64,000 nucleotides of DNA from Altericroceibacterium endophyticum. GTDB taxonomy: Bacteria; Pseudomonadota; Alphaproteobacteria; Sphingomonadales; Sphingomonadaceae. Position numbers and translations under genes: made by a program. Positions 56,429-64,000 of this stretch are shown here, piece by piece. The stretch covers positions 558,001-622,000 of the forward strand of contig NZ_WTYT01000002.1 of the NCBI RefSeq assembly GCF_009827595.1. The letters are read 5' to 3'. Position 1 is the stretch's first letter, and each line of letters begins with the position of its first letter. The notes below the pieces were generated by a model that saw only the letters and a program-made list of their open reading frames with translations, searched no databases and had not been told where the DNA came from.

Positions 56429-57565
56429 CTAGTTACCTTTCCTGAACGGGGTGTGATCACCCAGTGTCATCTGGTCAATCGCCACACCTTCTCTTTCGCG
56501 CTCAAGAAAATCTTCAATAGCGAGTCGGAATTGCGGATCCGCAATCCAGTGCGCCGAATAGGTGGTAACCGGCTCATATCCACGGGCCAGCTTGTGCCCT
56601 CCTTGCGCACCAGCCTCGACGCGCGAAAGGCCCCGCTCAAGCGCCGCATCAATCGCCTGATAATAACACAGTTCGAAATGTAGAAAGGGCTTGTCCACCA
56701 CGCAGCCCCAATAGCGCCCGAACAGCGTTTCCGTGCCGATAAAGTTCAGCGCCCCGGCGATCGGATAGCCATCCTGATAGGCCAGCACCATCAGGATCTG
56801 CTCTCCCATGCGCTTGCTCATCAGATCAAATGCCGTGCGAGTGAGGTAAGGCGTACCCCATTTGCGCGCACCGGTATTCTGATAGAATTGCCAGAACGCA
56901 TCCCACACGTCCGCCGTCAGATCAGCGCCGGTCAGATGGCGAATCGTTACGCCATCCTGCGCCGCCTTCCGCTCCTTGCGCACAGCCTTGCGCTTGCGCG
57001 ATGCCAAGGCATCCAGAAAGCCATCAAAATCGCCATAATCACGGTTTTCCCAATGGAATTGCGTATCGGTGCGGATCAGCCAATCCGCTTCTTCGAACAG
57101 AGAGACCTGATCAGGCTCAATGAAGGTTGCATGGGCGGAGGAAAATCCCTGTCTTTCGCACAAAGTCTGCGCCGCCTGCAGCAGCGGGGCCGCATAGATC
57201 GGATCAGACAGCAGCATCCGCGGGCCGGTAGCCGGGGTAAAAGGCACGGCAATCTGTAATTTTGGATAATATTCGCCGCCGGCCCGGTGCCATGCATCCG
57301 CCCAGGCATAATCGAACACATATTCTCCCTGGCTATGCCCCTTGAGATAGGCCGGCAAAGCAGCCCGCAGCCCGCCCCCGCCATCTTCGATGACAATCGG
57401 TGCGGGAGCCCACCCCGTATCACCGCCGACGCTTTCGGAATCCTCAAGCGAGGTCAAAAAAGCATGAGAAAGGAAAGGGTTAGCATTTCCAGCCAGCCTG
57501 TCCCAATCCTCGGCGGACACCGAGCCAACCGAGGGAAGTATACGCGCGTGGAGATTTTCAGCCAT
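56429..57565 (-). CDS. FemAB-like GNAT-fold protein (DUF482)
   Basis: This 378-aa protein is of the DUF482/FemAB-like family of predicted acyltransferases. Hallmarks include NPFLSHAFLTSLEDSESV, LASRKRKAVRKERKAAQ (about residues 195-211), NTGARKWGTPYLTR, and the C-terminal VEAGAQGGHKLARGYEP (about residues 325-341). The substrate is unknown; peptidoglycan-related acylation is suggested by the fold only. ATG 57565 avoids overlap with the GDPD gene. It is last in a five-gene minus-strand operon. Confidence 0.88.
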   Translation of the reverse strand: MAENLHARILPSVGSVSAEDWDRLAGNANPFLSHAFLTSLEDSESVGGDTGWAPAPIVIEDGGGGLRAALPAYLKGHSQGEYVFDYAWADAWHRAGGEYYPKLQIAVPFTPATGPRMLLSDPIYAAPLLQAAQTLCERQGFSSAHATFIEPDQVSLFEEADWLIRTDTQFHWENRDYGDFDGFLDALASRKRKAVRKERKAAQDGVTIRHLTGADLTADVWDAFWQFYQNTGARKWGTPYLTRTAFDLMSKRMGEQILMVLAYQDGYPIAGALNFIGTETLFGRYWGCVVDKPFLHFELCYYQAIDAALERGLSRVEAGAQGGHKLARGYEPVTTYSAHWIADPQFRLAIEDFLEREREGVAIDQMTLGDHTPFRKGN

Positions 57566-57593
57566 CTGGTGCAAGCTAAAGGAAACGTGCCCT

Positions 57594-58364
57594 TTATGCG
57601 AGGCCTTCTCCTTCGGCGATGCAGCCATCGGCTTCATGCCGGGCGGTCTCGCGCAGTGCGGGGGAGCGCACTGTCCAGCTTAACAAAGGTATTCCGCGTT
57701 TGCGCTGCTTGCGCGCAAAAGAACTAGGCAAATCACGAATATCATAGGCCAGAAAATGTGGCATGGCCCGTCTTAGCGCACGATAACGCCGGATGGTGGC
57801 AGAATAGGTGCGCGCATTTTCTTCGCTCAGAACGAGACCACGACACGTGTCAGGAGAATAGCGCCAGAACCAGCGGCTGACCCGCGGATCGAAGCTCATC
57901 ACCGCGCAATGCCCGCGATACCCTTCCAATTCGCGGCGAACGGCCAGACAAAGCGGCTCCACCCGGCTATTTGCAGGGCTTTTCAGCTCGATCAGAATCG
58001 GCACCGCGCCATCCACGCATTGCAACATTTGTCCGAGCGTAGGAATTGTATCGCGCGGCCCAACCAGCACCTTGGAAAGCTGCTTTGCCGAAAGCCTCGA
58101 AACCCGCTCCGGACGATCCGCCAGACGGGTAAGCGTCTCATCGTGGAAGACCATCGCCAGGCCGTCAGCGCTCAGCCGCACATCGCATTCGATACCCAAT
58201 CCGCGATCCATGGCAGATTGGAACGCGCTCAGCGTGTTTTCGACACGTCCAAGACCGTGCAGGCCGCGATGGGTGTAATCCTGCGCCGTCAGCCAATCGA
58301 AATGATCAGCCAACGGCAGGGGCGCAAGCCAGGAATTAAGCGTCCGCCAGAGCAAAGATACCAT
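57594..58364 (-). CDS. Glycerophosphodiester phosphodiesterase
   Basis: This 256-aa GDPD enzyme splits glycerophosphodiesters into glycerol 3-phosphate and an alcohol. HRGLHG...VENTLSAF (about residues 31-46), IECDVRLSADGLAMVFHDETL (Glu/Asp and His metal and catalytic residues, about residues 56-76) and ILIELKSP form the TIM-barrel active site. It lacks a clear signal peptide. ATG 58364 lies inside the 3' end of the ridA gene, a 29-base overlap, so the two genes are translationally linked. Confidence 0.92.
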   Translation of the reverse strand: MVSLLWRTLNSWLAPLPLADHFDWLTAQDYTHRGLHGLGRVENTLSAFQSAMDRGLGIECDVRLSADGLAMVFHDETLTRLADRPERVSRLSAKQLSKVLVGPRDTIPTLGQMLQCVDGAVPILIELKSPANSRVEPLCLAVRRELEGYRGHCAVMSFDPRVSRWFWRYSPDTCRGLVLSEENARTYSATIRRYRALRRAMPHFLAYDIRDLPSSFARKQRKRGIPLLSWTVRSPALRETARHEADGCIAEGEGLA

Positions 58365-58797
58365 CCACCTCGACCGCAGCCCCCAGAGGCAGTGCAGCGA
58401 CGCCAACCGCCGCCCGAGCATGACGGCCCTTATCGCCAAACACATCAATCATCAGATCGGACACGCCATTGGCCACTTTCGGCTGATCGGTAAAATCGGG
58501 CGTAGAATTGACGAATGCGCCCAGCTTGACCACGCGCACGACCTTGTCGAGCGGGATCATGGCCTGTTTAAGCTGTGCCAGCAGCATCAGGCCGCAGGCC
58601 CGCGCCGCTTCCATCCCTTCTTCGAGCGAGACATTCTCCCCCAGTCGCCCGGTCATCAATTCGCCATCACGAAAGGGAAGCTGGCCCGAAACATGAGCAT
58701 AACCGCCCGACACAACCACGGGAACATAGCTGGCAACCGGAGCGGCTGCTTCGGGAAGGATAATTCCCTGTTGCTCGAGGCGCACTTCTATCGTCAT
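58336..58797 (-). CDS. RidA/YjgF-family enamine/imine deaminase
   Basis: This 153-aa protein resembles RidA and is likely to remove reactive enamines made by PLP enzymes. VVVSGGYAHVSGQLPFRDGE (about residues 25-44) and the conserved Arg in HARAAVGVAALPLGAAVEVD (about residue 128) are visible. Its length is greater than the typical 128 residues, mainly at the N-terminus and in a loop, as in the LRxP-type subgroup. ATG 58797 follows GGAGAAG and overlaps the stop of the upstream HAD gene by 4 bases. Confidence 0.92.
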   Translation of the reverse strand: MTIEVRLEQQGIILPEAAAPVASYVPVVVSGGYAHVSGQLPFRDGELMTGRLGENVSLEEGMEAARACGLMLLAQLKQAMIPLDKVVRVVKLGAFVNSTPDFTDQPKVANGVSDLMIDVFGDKGRHARAAVGVAALPLGAAVEVDGIFALADA

Positions 58798-59423
58798 TTG
58801 CTTTCTTCTCCATGAAGCGTCTGGCGAAGCCATGGCAAGGCATCCGCCCAATTATCAATGCGGGCATGCGCATGACCTGCCTCCAATGCGCAGGGCACAT
58901 GCGGCGCGATGGCCGGCTCACCGCAAAAATGGAGCCGGGTAATATGCGGAGCAACTTCCGACGCAGACTTATGATGCACGGCGAGATCGTCGATAAACAC
59001 GGCGCGCTGCGCACCATATTCCTCCACGATTCGTTTCAGCGCCTCCCCTTTCGGGCCCTGATTGGTAAAGACCGGTGCATCAATACCGTGGTCGCGTAGC
59101 TGCTGCTTGCGCGCGGCATTATGCTTGTCGCCCAGATTGGTCAGCACCACGACATCGGCGTCCTGCCGCAATTCATTGATGGCATTTACGGCACCGGCAA
59201 TCGGTGTCTGCCGATGCATCTCGGTGTCGAAAAAACGGTCGAGATAGGAAAAGATCTCCTTTTCCGTCAGCGCTTCGCCATCAGCACGGGTCATGGATTG
59301 CACGAAAGGCCGCCCGCGCAATTGGAAATCGATCGCATGGTCCTCATCCAGCCATTGGCGGAAGTGCTGCACCATATGCAGCAGAACTTCGTCGCAATCG
59401 GTAATCACCAGAGGTCGTGTCAT
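58794..59423 (-). CDS. HAD-family hydrolase
   Basis: This 209-aa protein begins with the nucleophile motif DCDEVLLHM (Asp9 and Asp11 by my count). VVLTNLGDKH (motif II Thr/Ser), KGEALKRIVEEYG (Lys) and VFIDDLAVHH (motif IV) follow, all of the haloacid dehalogenase superfamily. It is probably a small-molecule phosphatase. It is coupled to the DUF3572 gene by an ATGA overlap (59420-59423) and to ridA. Confidence 0.9.
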   Translation of the reverse strand: MTRPLVITDCDEVLLHMVQHFRQWLDEDHAIDFQLRGRPFVQSMTRADGEALTEKEIFSYLDRFFDTEMHRQTPIAGAVNAINELRQDADVVVLTNLGDKHNAARKQQLRDHGIDAPVFTNQGPKGEALKRIVEEYGAQRAVFIDDLAVHHKSASEVAPHITRLHFCGEPAIAPHVPCALEAGHAHARIDNWADALPWLRQTLHGEESK

Positions 59424-59704
59424 TGGGCCAGCCCTTCGCGTGCCTGAACTATCGTGGCAGGTTCTATTTCCAATGCTTCGGCCGCAGCCAGCAAGTCGGG
59501 TTCGTGCCCGCACAGGAAATCCAGCACTGCCTGCTGCGTCACCTGGTCATCCAATCCGCCGCGCAACACGTCCGGTGTCAGCCCGGTCAGCGCCATAAAG
59601 CGATGCGCCCGATCATCATCGGACAGCACCCAGGCCAGCGCCTGAAGCGCAATGACGGAATTGTCCTTAACAAAATGGCCAAATTTGGTAATAATTGCTC
59701 TCAA
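59420..59704 (-). CDS. DUF3572 family protein
   Basis: This is a 94-aa helical protein. ALQALAWVLSDDDRAHRFMALTGL (about residues 19-42) and VLDFLCGHEPDLLAAAEALEI (about residues 60-80) match the small alphaproteobacterial DUF3572 family. The start is TTG 59704, as no ATG fits; an alternative start further in cannot be excluded. It is first in the operon and divergent from divK. The function is unknown. Confidence 0.85.
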   Translation of the reverse strand: MRAIITKFGHFVKDNSVIALQALAWVLSDDDRAHRFMALTGLTPDVLRGGLDDQVTQQAVLDFLCGHEPDLLAAAEALEIEPATIVQAREGLAQ

Positions 59705-59773
59705 CCGATTTTTGCAGCGAAGTGAAATGCTGTCGCCTCTGCCGCCAAAGCGGAAGAGTTTCTGGGGGGTCCA

Positions 59774-60175
59774 ATGGCGAAACGCGTGCTGGTTGTCGAG
59801 GATAACGATCTTAATCGCAAGCTGTTCTGCGATGTTTTGCGAGCGAGTGGGTTTGAGGCTGAACCAGTTGCACGAGGTGACGAGGCCGTGGCCCGCGCGC
59901 GCGCTTTCATGCCGGATCTGGTGATCATGGATATTCAGCTGCAGGATATTTCCGGGCTGGATCTGATTGCCGAACTCAAGGATGATCAGACCTTGTGCGA
60001 TGTGCCCGTGCTGGCTGTCACAGCCTATGCCGGCAAGGGCGACGAACAGCGGATTCGTGATGTCGGGGCGGAGGGTTATCTATCCAAACCTGTATCGCTC
60101 GGCCCCTTCATGAATACGGTGAAAGGGCTCATGGATTCGGCGATTGGAGTGCAAGCCAGCGCCGCCCACGCTTGA
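59774..60175 (+). CDS. divK: Single-domain response regulator DivK
   Basis: This 133-aa protein is a lone receiver domain that governs cell polarity and, through CckA, the activity of CtrA. VLVVEDNDLNRKLF holds the acidic pocket (Glu9 and Asp10), Asp53 in LVIMDIQLQDISGLD is the phosphoacceptor, and Lys in YLSKPVSLGPF is at about residue 105. It is longer than Caulobacter DivK by a short tail. pleD, a usual neighbour, is absent. Divergent from the DUF3572 operon; 54 bases before acp. Confidence 0.92.
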   Translation: MAKRVLVVEDNDLNRKLFCDVLRASGFEAEPVARGDEAVARARAFMPDLVIMDIQLQDISGLDLIAELKDDQTLCDVPVLAVTAYAGKGDEQRIRDVGAEGYLSKPVSLGPFMNTVKGLMDSAIGVQASAAHA

Positions 60176-60229
60176 CAATCACCCCATATCGCCGCTTTTG
60201 CGCCGCATTCCGTAGTTAGGAGTGCCTTT

Positions 60230-60472
60230 ATGGACCGCGTAGACATAGACACCCGCATTCGTTCTCTGATCGAGCCTTTCAACAAAAAGGGCGTGGAGAT
60301 CAGCGATAGCACCACCTTTGCCACCGATCTCGAGTTTGACAGCCTCACGGTGATGGATTTCGTGGCCGCGATTGAGGACGAATTCGACATCATCATTTCC
60401 ATGAACCAGCAGGCTGAAATCGAAAATTACGGCCAGTTGGTGGACGCCGTCTGCAAACTGCAGAACGACTGA
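60230..60472 (+). CDS. Acyl carrier protein for sphingolipid synthesis
   Basis: This 80-aa carrier protein has the 4'-phosphopantetheine attachment serine in FDSLTVMD (Ser38). It is not the main fatty-acid ACP, because it sits 15 bases before a serine palmitoyltransferase gene. In Caulobacter and Sphingomonas a dedicated carrier delivers the acyl chain to this enzyme. GGAG precedes ATG 60230. Confidence 0.93.
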   Translation: MDRVDIDTRIRSLIEPFNKKGVEISDSTTFATDLEFDSLTVMDFVAAIEDEFDIIISMNQQAEIENYGQLVDAVCKLQND

Positions 60473-60487
60473 TTCGAGACATATTCT

Positions 60488-61738
60488 ATGAGCGAAGGTA
60501 TCAACCAATCTGATCAGCCGGTGGCACGCGAAGGCGATGCACCGGACCTGTTTTCAAAGTTTGATCCCCTGATCAAACAGCGTGCCGATTTGCTGGCGAG
60601 CGGGATTGAAGACCCCTTCAGCCTGGTGATGGAGCGGGTGCTTTCCCCCACGCAGGCCATCTGCAATGGCCGCGAGACGATTCTGCTCGGCACCTACAAT
60701 TACATGGGCATGACCTTCGATCCCGATGTGGTCGAATCAGGTAAGCAGGCACTGGCTGATTTTGGATCAGGCACCACGGGCAGCAGGGTTCTCAATGGCA
60801 CTTATCAGGGCCACCGCGAATGCGAGGATGCGCTGAAGGAATTCTATGGCATGGATCATGCCATGGTCTTTTCCACGGGCTATCAGGCCAATCTGGGGAT
60901 CATTTCCACAATCGCGGGCAAAGGCGATTACGTCGTTCTCGATATCGATAGCCACGCCTCGATCTGGGATGGCTGTGCGCTGGGCAATGCCGAAATCGTG
61001 CCCTTCAAGCATAATGACATTGAAGCGATGGAAAAACGCCTCAAGCGGATTCCTGAAGGCGCTGGCAAGCTGGTCGTGCTCGAAGGCGTCTATTCCATGC
61101 TGGGCGATATTGCCCCGCTGAAGGAAATGATCGCCATCGCCAAACGCCACGGCGCGATGGTGTTGGTCGACGAAGCACATTCCATGGGCTTTATCGGCGA
61201 AAATGGCCGCGGCGTGGCCGAAGATCAGGGCGTGATGGACGATGTCGATTTCATCATCGGCACCTTCTCCAAATCAGTCGGCACTGTTGGCGGTTTCTGC
61301 GTTTCGAACCATCCGAAATTTGAAATCATGCGGCTGGTGTGCCGGCCTTATGTCTTCACCGCCAGCCTGCCGCCCAGCGTAGTCGCAACTGCGGCCACCA
61401 GCATTCGCAAGCTGATGCATAATGCGGATAAGCGCGCCCATTTGTGGGAAAATTCGCGCAAGCTGCATAAGGGACTGAAAGAGCGCGGCTTTACATTGGG
61501 CACTGACGTACCGCAAAGCGCGATCGTGGCCGTGATCATGCCTGATCTGGAACGCGGCGCCGCCATGTGGGAAGCACTGCTGACAGAAGGCCTGTATGTG
61601 AATCTGGCCCGGCCCCCGGCAACCCCGGCCAATATGACCCTGCTGCGCTGCTCGCTTTGCGCTGAACATACGAGCGAACAGGTCGACACGATCCTGGGCA
61701 TGTTCGAACGCGCCGGAAAAGCGATCGGAATTATTTGA
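60488..61738 (+). CDS. spt: Serine palmitoyltransferase
   Basis: This 416-aa PLP enzyme condenses L-serine with palmitoyl (CoA or carrier-bound) to make 3-ketodihydrosphingosine, the first step of sphingolipid synthesis. It is a soluble homodimer in sphingomonads. LGTYNYMGM (about residues 74-82), GSGTTGSRVLNGTYQGH, the internal aldimine lysine in GTFSKSVGTVGG (Lys262) and VLVDEAHSMGF (PLP Asp) fit the alpha-oxoamine synthase family, and the length equals the Sphingomonas paucimobilis enzyme. It forms an operon with the acp gene. Confidence 0.95.
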   Translation: MSEGINQSDQPVAREGDAPDLFSKFDPLIKQRADLLASGIEDPFSLVMERVLSPTQAICNGRETILLGTYNYMGMTFDPDVVESGKQALADFGSGTTGSRVLNGTYQGHRECEDALKEFYGMDHAMVFSTGYQANLGIISTIAGKGDYVVLDIDSHASIWDGCALGNAEIVPFKHNDIEAMEKRLKRIPEGAGKLVVLEGVYSMLGDIAPLKEMIAIAKRHGAMVLVDEAHSMGFIGENGRGVAEDQGVMDDVDFIIGTFSKSVGTVGGFCVSNHPKFEIMRLVCRPYVFTASLPPSVVATAATSIRKLMHNADKRAHLWENSRKLHKGLKERGFTLGTDVPQSAIVAVIMPDLERGAAMWEALLTEGLYVNLARPPATPANMTLLRCSLCAEHTSEQVDTILGMFERAGKAIGII

Positions 61739-61903
61739 TATCACCGCCAAGTGCGGATGATTTACCCATAGGCGGACGACAATGTGCGTTCAACCGAAGC
61801 TGATGGCAGCCTCCTGCTTGTGACATTCGCGTGTCACAAACAGGAGGCAGGTCCGGCCTCGAAACATGCGCCCCTGCCCATGTCCCGATTTCCGGAGAGC
61901 TTT

Positions 61904-63148
61904 ATGAACCGCTTTCATGCGTTGCTGGCCGTTGCTGCCCTCAGTTCCGTCGCCATGCCGGCCCAGGCGCAAGAAGCGCCAATTTCCTTCGTCGCCATTG
62001 GTGATACCGGCTATATCCCGGCTTACGAAACGCTGGATGAGGATGAAGAGCCTTTCGCAACCTTGGGCGAATATCTGGGCGCCCACGCCGAAGGCTGGCT
62101 GGATCATCATCCCGACCTTTCAGACTTCACGCCGACCCCATGGACATTTGAAAGCACACTCGGCGGCTTTACGTCTGCAAGCGGCATGTATCCTGTAGCC
62201 CGCGCTGCCGCGGAAGTCTGTGCGAGTCAGGGTTGCGATTTTGGCGCGATGCTGGGTGACAATATTTATCCGGACGGCGCCACACTTGGTGCAGATGGCA
62301 TTTCGGATGCCCGCCGCTTTTCCGACATGCTGGACAAACCCTATGGCCGGTTTGGTGCCGGGACTGAGAATTTCACCATCTATACGATGATGGGCAATCA
62401 TGACTGGCACATTTCGCGCGAGGCAACCGAAGCCCAGCTGACTTATCTCCAGCAGCACCCGAATTTCACCATGCCGGATCTGTTTTACAAGGCTGTGCCC
62501 GTTGGCATGGAAGGGGAAGTCGAGATTTTTGTCGTCGACACGGAAATGCTGCTGGCTTCAACCACGGTTTATAAGGATGAACTGGATGCAGAGGGTAACG
62601 AGATCCAGACGGGTGAGCTGGAAAGCTGGGACGATTATGTAAAACCCGCCAGCCCGGCGGAGAAGAACATGGTCAGTTGGCTCGAGCAATCGCTCGCCCA
62701 GTCCAATGCTCGGTGGAAAGTGGTTTTTGGCCATCACGCATTGTGGTCATCGGGTGGCAGCAAATATGAAAAGGCGCGCTCGCTGCGCAAATTGCTGCTG
62801 CCGGCCATTTGCAAATATGCCGATGCCTATATCTCCGGCGACGATCATCTGATGGAAGCCTATAGCGATGACTGTTCGACGGTGGCGGATGCTGCGGACG
62901 GCCCGGTGCCTATGTTCGTCGCCGGTGCAGGGTCGAAATATCGCCAGCAGGATGTCGCCTTTGCAGCGCAGCAAAAGGCCAATAATCCGCAGATGACCAA
63001 TCTTTTCTCCAAAGGGTCAACCTGGGGATTCCTGCATGTCACGCTGCAGGATGATCTGCTGAATGCAGCCATTTACAGCACGCCGGGCGACATGTCCGGC
63101 CGGCCGATCAAAGAATTCGAACAGAGTTTCGCCAACCGCTCGAAATAA
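61904..63148 (+). CDS. Secreted metallophosphatase, purple-acid-phosphatase type
   Basis: This 414-aa exported phosphoesterase has a signal peptide that ends in AQAQ (about residue 22). The dimetal site is seen in VAIGDTGYI (Asp), LGDNIYPDG (Asp), GNHDWH (Asn and His), VVFGHHALWSSGG (His) and SGDDHLMEAY, a pattern shared with purple or tartrate-resistant acid phosphatases. It probably releases phosphate in the periplasm. ATG 61904 follows GGAGAGC; an upstream start at 61784 would add a non-signal segment. It lies 165 bases after the spt gene. Confidence 0.88.
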   Translation: MNRFHALLAVAALSSVAMPAQAQEAPISFVAIGDTGYIPAYETLDEDEEPFATLGEYLGAHAEGWLDHHPDLSDFTPTPWTFESTLGGFTSASGMYPVARAAAEVCASQGCDFGAMLGDNIYPDGATLGADGISDARRFSDMLDKPYGRFGAGTENFTIYTMMGNHDWHISREATEAQLTYLQQHPNFTMPDLFYKAVPVGMEGEVEIFVVDTEMLLASTTVYKDELDAEGNEIQTGELESWDDYVKPASPAEKNMVSWLEQSLAQSNARWKVVFGHHALWSSGGSKYEKARSLRKLLLPAICKYADAYISGDDHLMEAYSDDCSTVADAADGPVPMFVAGAGSKYRQQDVAFAAQQKANNPQMTNLFSKGSTWGFLHVTLQDDLLNAAIYSTPGDMSGRPIKEFEQSFANRSK

Positions 63149-63153
63149 ACTGA

Positions 63154-63180
63154 AGGGCCGCCGAGAGAGCGGCCCTTCTT
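63154..63180. terminator. Shared terminator between the phosphatase and OsmC genes
   Basis: GGGCCGC, loop CGAGAGA, and GCGGCCC are followed by TTCTTCT on the plus strand. On the minus strand the reverse T run is weaker. It lies 5 bases after the phosphatase stop and 13 bases past the osmC stop. Confidence 0.8.
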
Positions 63181-63192
63181 CTATCCTGCTGA

Positions 63193-63621
63193 TTAGCTCT
63201 GAAATGCAATCTCGAGCGAAATCTCGGCATCGAGCAGCTTGGAGATCGGGCAATTGGCCTTCGCCCCCTCCGCAATCTCCTTGAACTTGGCTTCTTCAAT
63301 ACCCGCAACCGTGCCCGTCAAAGTCAGGTCCGACCGCGTGACGGTAAAGCCATCGCCATCCTTTTCCAGCTTCACTTTGGCATTGGTTTCCAATGTGCCC
63401 TGTTCGTGTCCTTCCTTCGCGAGGGCAAAGCTGAGCGCCATGGTGAAGCAGCTGGCATGGGCGGCGGCGATCAGTTCTTCGGGATTGGTGCCCGGCGCAT
63501 CCTCGAAGCGGGTCTGGAAGCCATAGGGCTGATCCTTCAGGGCTCCACTTTCGGTCGAAACATGGCCTTTGCCATCCTTGCCGAGGCCTTCATATTTTGC
63601 GCTGCCGCTGCGTGTCGTCAT
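63193..63621 (-). CDS. OsmC-family peroxidase
   Basis: This 142-aa protein of the OsmC/Ohr group detoxifies organic hydroperoxides. It has the two conserved cysteines, Cys58 in HASCFTMALS (peroxidatic) and Cys124 in KANCPISKLL (resolving), the catalytic Glu in NPEELIAAAH and Arg near FQTRFE. ATG 63621 follows GGAG. The length is normal. Probably cytosolic and stress-induced. Confidence 0.95.
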   Translation of the reverse strand: MTTRSGSAKYEGLGKDGKGHVSTESGALKDQPYGFQTRFEDAPGTNPEELIAAAHASCFTMALSFALAKEGHEQGTLETNAKVKLEKDGDGFTVTRSDLTLTGTVAGIEEAKFKEIAEGAKANCPISKLLDAEISLEIAFQS

Positions 63622-63692
63622 GAGAAATTCTCCTATTGAATATGCTCACAAGACGCCGCAGCGACCCTTTGCGTTCCGTCAAATGCGACGAT

Positions 63693-64000
63693 TCATGCAG
63701 CCGGTGAGACAGCAGCCACCGCACCACGCACCGGCTTTACCGGAATCTGCAAATAGGAAACCCCATTGGCCTTTGCCGGGGGGAAGCGACCGGCGCGGAT
63801 ATTCACCTGCACCGATGGCAGCAGCAATCGCGGTGCGGAAAGAGTGGCATCGCGGCTTTCACGCTGCGCGACAAATTCCTCTTCACTCACACCATCATGG
63901 ACATGAACCGAGTCGCGGCGCTGATCGCCCACGGTGGTTTCCCAGCGGTACTCCTCGCGCCCGGGGGCTTTGTAATCATGGCACATGAACAGGCGTGTCT
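63693..64000 (-). CDS. Metallo-beta-lactamase-fold hydrolase (5' part outside window)
   Basis: This is the C-terminal about 102 codons of a gene that continues past the right edge. It reads TRLFMCHDYKAPGREEYRWE, then HVHDGVSEEEFVAQRESRDA and RLLLPSVQVNIRAGRFPPAK, which matches the C-terminus of Blh-like MBL-fold hydrolases. The last metal ligand His is in CHDYK. The N-terminal HxHxDH is not in the window. The stop is TGA at 63693. Confidence 0.85.
   Translation of the reverse strand, partial: TRLFMCHDYKAPGREEYRWETTVGDQRRDSVHVHDGVSEEEFVAQRESRDATLSAPRLLLPSVQVNIRAGRFPPAKANGVSYLQIPVKPVRGAVAAVSPAA

Overview
The window is about 64 kb of a compact, moderately GC-rich alphaproteobacterial chromosome. 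It most likely comes from Sphingomonadales, probably an Erythrobacter- or Sphingomonas-like organism. Markers for this placement are the cell-cycle regulators CtrA and DivK, serine palmitoyltransferase next to its own acyl carrier protein (sphingolipid synthesis), DUF4167 and DUF3572 proteins, a DksA with a reduced zinc finger, and a bacterial Cdc48/VAT-type AAA+ ATPase. I see no rRNA, tRNA, transposase, prophage or CRISPR array.

Layout. 1-3.6 kb: rpoB (minus strand, 3' end cut off by the window edge) with a hairpin-rich leader. 3.9-8.7 kb: an accessory stretch holding a 46-aa peptide/DUF2975/Cro-type regulator operon under a TATCG-rich palindromic region, a secreted 515-aa protein, a duplicated piece of the regulator gene, and a divergent AraC regulator/SDR pair. 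9.0-10.4 kb: rplJ-rplL with a long leader. This pair is split from rpoB and points the other way, so the usual rplJL-rpoBC order is broken here. 10.5-16.2 kb: a lipoprotein cytochrome c, a MATE exporter, groESL under a CIRCE element, and an MFS transporter. 16.2-26.8 kb: 3-oxoacid CoA-transferase, a possible small RNA, the Cdc48-like ATPase, an MscS channel, polA, a small lipoprotein, a class A beta-lactamase-like protein without the usual Glu166, and a host-attachment-family protein.

26.9-34.8 kb is a minus-strand housekeeping run (hisS, prfA, prmC, DUF4167, lnt, metK), with ppa divergent from hisS. 34.8-38.1 kb: a three-gene minus-strand group (small membrane protein, PmbA/TldD family, BON-MscS channel). 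38.2-42.3 kb: lptB-rpoN, ctrA with a CtrA box in its promoter, and trmB. 42.7-53.3 kb: an M61 peptidase, maeB and mutS (divergent), DUF202, 3-hydroxybutyryl-CoA dehydrogenase, a HIG1-like protein, gluQ and an HNH nuclease. 53.3-59.7 kb: minus-strand DUF4112 and a family-5 solute-binding lipoprotein, PilZ, DksA, and an overlapping five-gene operon (DUF3572, HAD, RidA, GDPD, FemAB-like). 59.8-64 kb: divK, acp, spt, a metallophosphatase, an OsmC protein and the end of a metallo-hydrolase gene.

Most genes are ordinary housekeeping genes. The parts that may repay a second look are the interrupted ribosomal/RNA polymerase locus with its duplicated regulator fragment and palindromic operator region, the structured rpoB leader, the candidate small RNA before the Cdc48 gene, and the altered beta-lactamase-like protein. 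All calls were made by reading the sequence and recognising families; no database search was run.
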